Shown here: positions 56,761 through 64,000 of the stretch, piece by piece | How the letters are laid out: each line of letters opens with the position of its first letter | Numbering within the stretch: position 1 is the stretch's first letter | Assembly (NCBI GenBank): GCA_003550325.1 | Contig: QKWP01001134.1 | Location: forward strand, 62,001 to 126,000 | Direction: 5' to 3' | Source of the DNA: Gigaspora rosea | Lineage: Eukaryota > Glomeromycota > Glomeromycetes > Diversisporales > Gigasporaceae | Length of the DNA stretch: 64,000 nucleotides | The notes under the pieces: generated by a model | What the model saw: the letters and a program-made list of their open reading frames with translations, nothing else | Databases searched by the model: none | What the model was told of the DNA's origin: nothing | Program-made: the position numbers and the translations under genes

Positions 56761-58751
56761 TTACATTTTATCTTTCCTAAATTGCTTTAAATTCTTAATA
56801 CGTTGTTTTTTTGCCCTTATGTGTTCCGTATTTTCCTTTTTTTGCTTCTTCTTTGCCTTTTCAGCCTTACGTGCTATCCGTTTTTGGATTGGCATTTCTT
56901 TTTTATGTTGTTTCGCGTTGGCAATCTCATCTGCCTTCTCCTCCGCTTCCCTTAATTGTTCCAACGATCTTTCATTTGTTACAAGCTAGGCGAAAGGCAT
57001 TGTTTTTCTCTTTTTCTATTTTGGATGTTCAGAGTCAGTTTGCTTTTTACCAATCTCTGAATCTTCAGCTTGTGAATTACAGGGCAAAGGGTATTTAAGT
57101 ATTAGTCGCAAAGGGCTTGTACCAGGTTTTTAAGGGTCTCAACCTCTTTTTCAAGTTGTTCAACTCTTTCATTTAACAATTTAAGTTCCGACATTAGCTC
57201 TTTTTTTGTAGTTTTGATAAGGCATATATGACATTAAACAAGCTTCGAAGAAGACGATTGTAATGATAATTGTGATAAAGACAATGATTGTGATGATGAC
57301 AACGATTGTGAAGAAGACGGTTGTGATGATGAGAAAAAAGGTAAAGAAGAAGAAGGTAAAGAGAAAGAAGAGGAAGAGAAAAAAGATTGCTGTTCAGGAA
57401 TATAGGTATGTTCTGTTGCTAATGAGAGATTTAGACAGTAAGAGCCAATTGTACAAGGGTTGAATGGCCAATTCCCATAGTTTTGAATGCATTGCATATT
57501 GTTATGTGCATTTAAGTCGCAATATAGGATAGCCCCAACACTTTAGCAAATGTATGCTTCATTATATATTTACTATTGCTACTAATTCAAAGCTTTTTAC
57601 ACTCTTTATCATAGGACTTTTTTAATATAGCAGACGGTAATTCAGCTGGCTGTAACACATGAGTAGTATAAGGAGGAGGGTATAAAGAAGGATATCGTTC
57701 TCATAGCAAAAATTAACACTAGTGTAATGGACATGACTTTTATGGCCATCTAATATTAGCAACACAGGACGTACGGGCAGGACAAAACTATTAAAATGCT
57801 CAATATATTTCTGAAACAGGTTTTCTCGCATGTATCCTGTCTTAGTGAATTCCATAACAAAACCTGTAGGGGCTCCACTTTGAAGACCTGGGATCATTTG
57901 TTTTCCCTTGAATATGAACAATGGTGAGATATATGTCCAAGCGGCTGAAATAGTTGGGCATACAGAAATATGCTCATGGGAACTGCCATACGAAGTCTGA
58001 TGAACTTGGCATGCTCCCTTTTTGGCTATAACTTTTGAACTCTAGGTTCAATTATAAATTCTGTTTTATTCTAAAAAAAAAAAAATAAAACAAAAACAAA
58101 ATAAAAATAAAAAAAATAAAANTCTGTTTTATTCTAAAAAAAAAAAAATAAAACAAAAACAAAATAAAAATAAAAAAAATAAAACAAATAAAAGATAAAA
58201 TAAAATAAAGGCAAAAGAAGAACCATGTTCCAAATTCAATCTGTGGTAAGTGAATAATCTTGGATGATTTTATGGAGTTTATCAAAATGATCCTTAACAA
58301 TTATAGGGTTTGCTTTTTGCGCACGAGCCTCATTTAGGGCTTGTGGAACATGAAATGAAAGTTCAGAATGATCTCCATGAAGCGTTGCTACCATTTTTGT
58401 CCCAGCCCTTTTTCACTAAAAGGATTTGGTCACTCATCCTGACGAACAATATCAATTACATACTAGTTTACACTAGACCTTGTCAACCCAAACCAAGCTT
58501 TTGCATATTCAAGTAGTAGCCCACAAGCTGTTCTTTTTCGTGGGTTGTTAAAATTTTAGCACGGCTGGGACGAGCAGGAGGACTATCATTTTTGATGTCA
58601 CATCTAAGAGTAGCTTTAGAAAGATCATAATCTCGCGCAATACTTCTGACACTGGGAATTTGGAAACTTTGTGATCATTTGATGCATCCTTTATTGCCTT
58701 AAGGGCATTACTAATAGTATTACTTCTGGTATTATAATCACTGTATCCCAT
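56761..58751 (-). pseudogene. Pogo/DDE_1-type transposase, broken
   Basis: On the minus strand: an N-terminal helix-turn-helix-like start (NTISNALKAIKDASNDHKVS), then SPPARPSRAKILTTHEKEQL. After an A/T-rich interruption (58076-58200) comes RVQKLIAKKG-type sequence with QTSYGSSHEHISVCPT. The catalytic core is FIFKGKQMIPG, GFVMEFTKTGYMRENLFQKY and PVLLILDGHKSH, in which LILDGHKSH holds the second catalytic Asp. The C-terminal landmark YGNWPFNPCTI follows, then a Ser-rich stretch and a Lys/Arg-rich tail (residues ending KQRIKNLKQFRKDKM). The length and order fit DDE_1 transposases. The frame changes several times, and the first catalytic Asp region lies at the A/T-rich interruption, so this copy is inactive. 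Confidence 0.65.
58062..58190. repeat. ~65-bp tandem copy joined by a single N
   Basis: TCTGTTTTATTCTAAAAAAA and the following A-rich block occur twice, separated by one N at 58122. This looks like an assembly join of the same A-rich sequence. Confidence 0.8.
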
Positions 58752-59639
58752 TATTTTATTAAAAATTTTTTGTAATAAATTGTTATTCTTCGCTTTAATT
58801 ATAGTTTAATTTTTTTACTGCTATCAAGTGAAATAGTTTTATTCAATTAAAGAAGGGTTTTGAGATTTCAATATGGGGATACATAATTTTATCTGTAAAT
58901 ATTTACAATCGATCAAATTTTGCGATTTTTTTTTTGGATATGGTCACGAAATTTAGTGCCATTAAAATTGAATACATACTTATTAAACAAAAATTGGTTC
59001 AATTGATACAATTTTAAAAGGATTTTTGATTGAATTACTTTGACAAATATATTAATATCAGTTCGTTTGGTTTGAAAAGCTAATTTAATGTGTTGCGACT
59101 ATTTTTTGCCAAGTGAGAAAATCAATGCAGATCAATACAGATTAAATAAATAGTGATATTTTATGTTTCAGTAATCGGATTTGTGTGATTTTGGTTCCGT
59201 TCGATTCAGCTCAATGAGACGAGCTGAATAGTACCAAAATCACACAAATCTGATCACTAGAGCATGAGAAATGTAAATGCGTCAATTCTTTTTGTTAATA
59301 CACCAAATAATAAAATTAATTAGATCAATTAAATAGCGTTATCTTGTGTTCTAGTGACTGGATTCACGTGATTTTGATACCATTCAACTCGTCTCAATAA
59401 GACGATTCGGATAGTACCAAAATCATATGAATCTGTTTACTAGAACGTAAGATATCGTAACTGCGTCAATTTAGAAACTGTGTCAATTTAGGAATACCAA
59501 CCTTAGTTATAACTCGTAGCCATAATGTAATCATGAACTACTAATTATGAGGTAATGGGACGATAAAAGAACTTACTAATTATAAACTAATTAGCATACA
59601 AAAAAGTTTGCTGTGACATCGGTTCCTATATATAACTAT

Positions 59640-60820
59640 GTCAGTAGAACTCCATTTTAAAAAATAGTTACTTAGTATAGTAAATGAATAACAATCATTA
59701 CCTATTTCACCCAGTTTTAAGGTAATAATTGAATAAGTTCGATTACTTCTATTTATCCTGATTTATCTAATTTATTGAACCTGAAAATGGAGTACCCTTA
59801 TGTCAAGCAAATTTTGGGCTATAGATCATTTCTGACCAAAATTATATTAAAATTTATACGTCTAGCAAATATTTCTCAATAGCTAATTAATCAATTCAGT
59901 AAGAAAATTTTTACTTTAATTCTATACATTTGTAGAATTGAATTAAAAAAAAGTCATTGAATTTGATTTAGTGAAATTTCACTTGAAGTTTTAAAAAAAA
60001 TGAAATATCAGAAAAAATTTATAAATTCAGCAAATTTTTCTTTATTAAACTTTAAGTAATGATTTCTTGACAACCATCTATTCAAATTCAATGAAAATTC
60101 TTTTTTATTTTAATTCTGCGGGTTTGTAGAATTAACCCACTCCTATCTTTTTTTATCAGCATGCTATATATCATTTCAAATACTGTTATCATTGGCTAAG
60201 CTTTTACTCATGACCCACCACATTTCCTTTTAGGCTAAAACAGAAGGGATTTTTATCAAATAATTTTATATTATCTTATCGATATCGATATTATATATAT
60301 TAGATATATCAAGATAGTTTAGATAATAATAACGATAATGATATCGATATCGATATTGATATAGCCCTAAAAATTTTTATTGTATTCAGGTTGTATTTAT
60401 AAGATTTTTAAGTTTGATGACTTTTGATTCCATAATAAGATGTATGTATTGCCATGTAAACTTTATTTGAAATTGTGTACGTACATACTAAAAATACATT
60501 TGTTAGTTTTGTTAACAAATTCTCAGATTATTCCTGATTATAATTATGCTTCCATAGTAGATGATGCATTCTTAAAAGGTTTACTAAATATATGCCAATC
60601 TTTATAGTAAAAAAATATACAATATATTGTGATAATCAATATGTCCAAAGTTATAATATTCACAGTCTTCTATATAATAATATTGAACTTAATTATATAT
60701 ATTTTGGCCAGAACTTGAGCATCCATTTAGAGGCTGTGCACTTGTAGAGGGTGCAGTTATAAAGGTTTTACTGTAATAGGTCTTGCAAAAGAATATTTAT
60801 AGTACTAATGATAGAAATCA
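59640..60820. other. AT-rich DNA, no gene seen
   Basis: Holds a palindromic ATCGATATCGAT-rich patch at 60277-60363 (two arms, GATATCGATATCGATATT type). No coding sequence recognised. Confidence 0.45.
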
Positions 60821-60829
60821 CTGAAATAG

Positions 60830-61680
60830 TAAGTAAGTTCTGAAACAATGCTCACAATAGAAATTATGATAATTCCAATGTAAACTGACTCACCTTAACA
60901 ACTTATTATAGTTATTAAAACTGTCAGATAGTGAAGTCAAAGATCGTAACAAAGATGAATTTTTCAGTCTTTTGTGATTGAAATCACATTCATTTCAATG
61001 CAAACCAACTCATATTAATCATATATTGTAGTCACCAGAGTAGTAAGTTCTGTAACAGAATAATTCACAGTAAATCATGATAGAAATACAACAATTCCAA
61101 TGCAAGCTATCCCAGACTTGACTATTACAAAATATTGTGTAATTCCTGCAATAGATTTTTTTATAGTAACTTGCAATAGAAATACAATAATTTCTATGCA
61201 AATCATTTTGTTTACTACATATTGTAGTTGTGGTCACTGGAATAGAGAATAAATACTTTAATAAATTCTTTTTAAATAGCCCAATTTCAATACAAACTAA
61301 CTCACTTATCTTAATCACATATTATAGCCAATGGAATAGCGTAATTTTGTAGTTAAATTATACAGTAACTCACAATAGAAATTATGCCAAATTTAATATA
61401 AACTAACTTATCTTAACCACAAATTGTGGAATTATAATACAGTAGTAAGTTTGTAATAAAATTTTTCAATAATTTATATTAAAAGTTATGACATTCTAAT
61501 GCAAACTAAAATTTAATTGCATATTATATTTACCTGAATAGTAAGTGAATAAGTTCTGTAACAAAATTTTGTTTGTACTAGCATGCTTATAATTGGTAAT
61601 TTTAATGCTAGTTAACTCATCTTATTTATAATAGTGAATAAATTCTATAACTGAATTTTTTATTAGCTCGTGAATAATAT
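60830..61680 (+). repeat. Degenerate tandem array, ~100-115-bp units
   Basis: About seven or eight diverged units. Each carries AATAGAAATYAT, ATTCCAATGCAAACTAACTC and CATATTATAGT-like blocks followed by AGTAAGTTCTGTAACA. Units start near 60850, 60970, 61078, 61180, 61270, 61373, 61485 and 61590. The 99-codon minus-strand frame across it is a by-product. Confidence 0.6.
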
Positions 61681-61876
61681 TAATTTAGGCCATACAAAAT
61701 TATATACTAGTTTTTATATCATGGGATAGTGATCAATAACCTGGTAGCATAGTGTTTTTTTAATAGTAAATAAATTTTTTAAATAATGGTCAAAAAAAAA
61801 ATTCATTAATGCTTTTATCTCATGATTTATTATATCTAATATACAGTATTTTTACTCATGGCATCATCTTGAATAA

Positions 61877-61970
61877 TAGCCTGAATTAAGCTTAATTTTG
61901 GCTAAATTTTGAAATTACACTAGTATTACACCCCTGCATATTATTATGCAAAAATACAGTAATTGGTTTT
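61877..61970. repeat. Degraded relative of the 51.5-kb palindrome unit
   Basis: TGAATTAAGCTTAATTTTGG, AATTTTGAAAT and CCCCTGCATATTATTATGCA follow the order of 51692-51768. It is diverged and AT-shifted. Confidence 0.5.
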
Positions 61971-62184
61971 CATATCACAAATTAATAATCTATTACAATG
62001 ACTGCATGATTTTTTTAGTAAAACAAAACTTAGTACAGCACAAACTCAACATACCATATACAAGACCCTCTCAGATATTAGACCCCTTTGTATTGTAATG
62101 AATTAAAAAATTTAATTTTTGAAATTGTAAATAATTTCTATATTTGTGTAGTTCTGATATAAATAATTTATACTAAAAAGATAA

Positions 62185-62568
62185 TGATGGGTGGCTTAGT
62201 AGCTTAACTATATAAATGTTATTTTAGGCACATTAAACCATTATAGTAGCTACATTAATATAGTCATTTAATCAATTAAAGCTTGAAAAGCCCACTAAGT
62301 AATATAATGGTAACTATATAGCATAGTAGAAATTGTAAAGTAAGCATAACCCTCATAGAATAAACTTAGTAATTGCTAAGTAATGTAGTCAGAATTTAAT
62401 ATGTATATAAAGGCTTCAAGTTCTAGACAAGAAGATAAGTTCAGTTCTATTGTTATTTAATAAAGAATTCTCTTTATTTAGTATTAAATAAATCATTTGA
62501 CTTTTAACATAAATAAAGAAATTATACTTATCCTTGAATTCAACTTGCAACTTTAATAATACCCATCA
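62185..62568 (+). mobile_element. Probable solo LTR
   Basis: 384 bp with inverted TG...CA termini TGATGGGT and ACCCATCA. It contains a TATA-like TATATAAAGGC (about 62403) followed 60-90 bp later by AATAAA signals, the layout of an LTR promoter and polyadenylation region on the plus strand. A 4- or 5-bp target duplication is not obvious. No coding domain adjoins it. Confidence 0.5.
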
Positions 62569-62980
62569 TAACTCAATTCAACAGACTGAATTGACTTTTA
62601 ATCTTGAATCAGCTTTTATTAAGACTTGAATTCAGTTAAACATAAACCTTTGAAATTATATACAGTACATGACTTATATTGGCCTACCAATTGGTCTATA
62701 ATTTATTCTTGCACATGTAGGAAAACTCCAAATCTTTTTTGAATCAAACCCACATTCATATCACCTGACTGGAATCAACTCCAATACTCTGGTAAACCCA
62801 TTATTTATTATATTGATATCAGATTATTGATATTCCTGATATTAGCATCACTAGCATCTGTATCTCTATTTATTGTAGTAATTCAGTAATAGATCATCCC
62901 TTCAGTCTCCACTAATTGCATATCCGACTTTAACCAAATCTTTGATACTTATTTATATTTTCTTCTGTACATGGATAGAG

Positions 62981-63778
62981 CAGTGTTGGGAAATTGGACA
63001 ATTTTTGTTTTTGGACACAATGACCAAAACCTGTCCAAAACTTGTCCAAAACCAAACCTAAATTTAATTGGTTTTGGACAATTTTTTATATATAAAAATT
63101 TTTATTAGCAAATCAAATATTTTCTAATATAATTATACTATTTGCTTAAATAATAATCAGAAAAAAAGTATAATTTATAACTTTGGTCTATATTAAGCTT
63201 AATTCTATAAAATTTTAACAACATTCTAGATATTATTTAATATTTAGATCACAACCTATCTATATAATTTCTAATATTTTTATAATATAAATACTTTGAA
63301 TATGCTTTAGTAAACTAAAAAATTTGCTATATAACAAATTGCAATATAGAATAGATTTAATAAAAATAGAACAAATTTATTAAATAAATTTGGTTAATTT
63401 CTTTTGACTTTATCTATATGTTTTTTTGTTGTAGCTTAGCATAATAATTATATTAGATATTAATATACATAACTACTTTAATTAACAATACTAAGTATTA
63501 CAATTAATTTTTTATTAGTTTTTTAATTCCAATATAACATGTTTTGATTAATCATGCCCTATATATATTATCTAATATGTTATAATACTGTTATAATATA
63601 TAAATATAAAACTTATATTAAACTTTATTTTATTTATTTAAGCACAGAAATATAAATATTATATATTTTACTAATTTAAAAAATTTTGGACAATTTTGGA
63701 CAGTTTTGGACAGTTTTGGACATGTCCAAAACTGTCTAATCAAAAATTTTAATTGGACATGTCCAATTCCCAACACTG
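62981..63778. mobile_element. hAT MITE, TIR CAGTGTTGGGAA, perfect 8-bp target duplication
   Basis: The ends CAGTGTTGGGAAATTGGACA and TGTCCAATTCCCAACACTG are inverted repeats. GGATAGAG flanks both ends (62973-62980 and 63779-63786). The subterminal regions are packed with GTCCAAAAC / GTTTTGGAC words, which may serve as transposase binding repeats. The 600-bp core is AT-rich and non-coding. It is non-autonomous, with intact ends and a perfect duplication. Confidence 0.93.
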
Positions 63779-63786
63779 GGATAGAG

Positions 63787-64000
63787 TGTAAATAAGCAAT
63801 ATTGTCTATATTGTTTTACTTACTCACTCTTCCAAATCATCTATTACAGTATGTACTCAGATCTACAACATGGAATAACGTTTTAGTAAAATGTAAAGAC
63901 CTGGTTATACAAATAAATAAAATAGAATAAACCTTCCAATTATCAGATCTATACTCATACAAAAGACTCTTAGATCTAATTATAGATTTTAAAAACAGTG
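63787..64000. other. AT-rich DNA at window edge
   Basis: No gene or repeat recognised before the window ends. Confidence 0.5.

Larger units (their letters stand above)
56521..59526 (-). mobile_element. Pogo-like DNA transposon inserted in an LTR
   Basis: The LTR sequence stops after CCCAGAAATGTA at 56520 and resumes at ATGTAATCATGAACTACTAA near 59527; the left LTR has these parts joined. The insert is about 3.0 kb with a minus-strand transposase (see 56761-58751). Both ends contain CCTAATTTGACG / TGTCAATTTAGG-like words. Two hairpin units lie in the outer right part at 59166-59262 and 59338-59450, each of TTTGTGTGATTTTGGTNCC type. Exact TIRs were not fixed. Confidence 0.65.
52746..59618 (-). 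mobile_element. Second Gag-Sel1 LTR element, decayed and interrupted
   Basis: Same family layout as 37813-42335 on the minus strand, with different LTRs (TGTCATGG...TGACA). The left LTR ends at 53008; only its inner part is adjacent (from about 52746). The interior is 53009-56228. The right LTR starts at 56229 and ends at 59618, interrupted by a pogo-like transposon (about 56521-59526). TTTTTGGTGCTAGTTG after the 5' LTR is primer-site-like, and GAGGGAGGGGAGA before the 3' LTR is purine-rich. Gag, Sel1-like and C-terminal parts are all recognisable but broken many times. It is older than the first copy. No pol is seen. Confidence 0.75.

Noticed and set aside
57243-57405. Asp/Glu/Cys-rich plus-strand frame
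   Set aside because: It is antisense to the Ser-rich tail of the pogo-like transposase and built of GAAGAA/GATGAT repeats.

Overview
This is a very AT-rich eukaryotic window with few host genes and a dense, nested load of transposable elements. The best guess for the source is an arbuscular mycorrhizal fungus (Glomeromycotina, Rhizophagus-like). The grounds are base composition, Sel1-type repeat proteins, decayed protein-kinase fragments with an HRDLHSGNIL-type catalytic loop, a LINE with a C-terminal zinc finger, and many hAT, Tc1/pogo and PIF-like miniature elements. No database search was possible, so the taxonomic call is inference.

Layout. 1-12.9 kb: unique AT-rich DNA broken by MITEs, an assembly gap (1596-2156), a small Cys-containing protein fragment (3.4 kb) and a truncated beta-carbonic anhydrase remnant on the minus strand (6.9-7.4 kb). 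12.9-24.7 kb: a hAT-like foldback element with GC-rich arms, a helix-turn-helix transposase scrap, three tandem decayed protein-kinase fragments (18.6-20.6 kb, minus) and a Tc1-like MITE built of two tandem palindromes. This stretch is bracketed by inverted hAT-like ends at 16563 and 24674. 24.8-28.4 kb: a stack of nested DNA elements, four of them readable from intact target-site duplications. 28.5-30.7 kb: the one substantial host gene, a TauD-type 2-oxoglutarate dioxygenase joined to an ATP-grasp ligase, broken only by one-base frame slips. 32.37-37.74 kb: a near full-length LINE on the minus strand with a 24-bp target-site duplication. 37.81-42.34 kb: an LTR element without pol, carrying a Gag domain fused to Sel1-like repeats, with a solo LTR nested in its right LTR. 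42.3-46.1 kb: low-copy DNA with faint coding remnants. 46.2-52.7 kb: repeat mosaic including a second large foldback element (50633-52607). 53.0-59.6 kb: a second, more decayed Gag-Sel1 element whose right LTR carries a pogo-like DNA transposon. 59.6-64 kb: non-coding DNA with a degenerate tandem array, a solo LTR and a clean hAT MITE.

The most notable points are: (1) a repeated pol-less LTR family in which Gag and Sel1 repeats lie in one reading frame; (2) several hAT-like foldback elements whose arms are GC-rich minisatellites, different in each element, two of them sharing a related core; (3) the dioxygenase/ATP-grasp gene. I found no rRNA, credible tRNA, CRISPR array or operon-like organisation.
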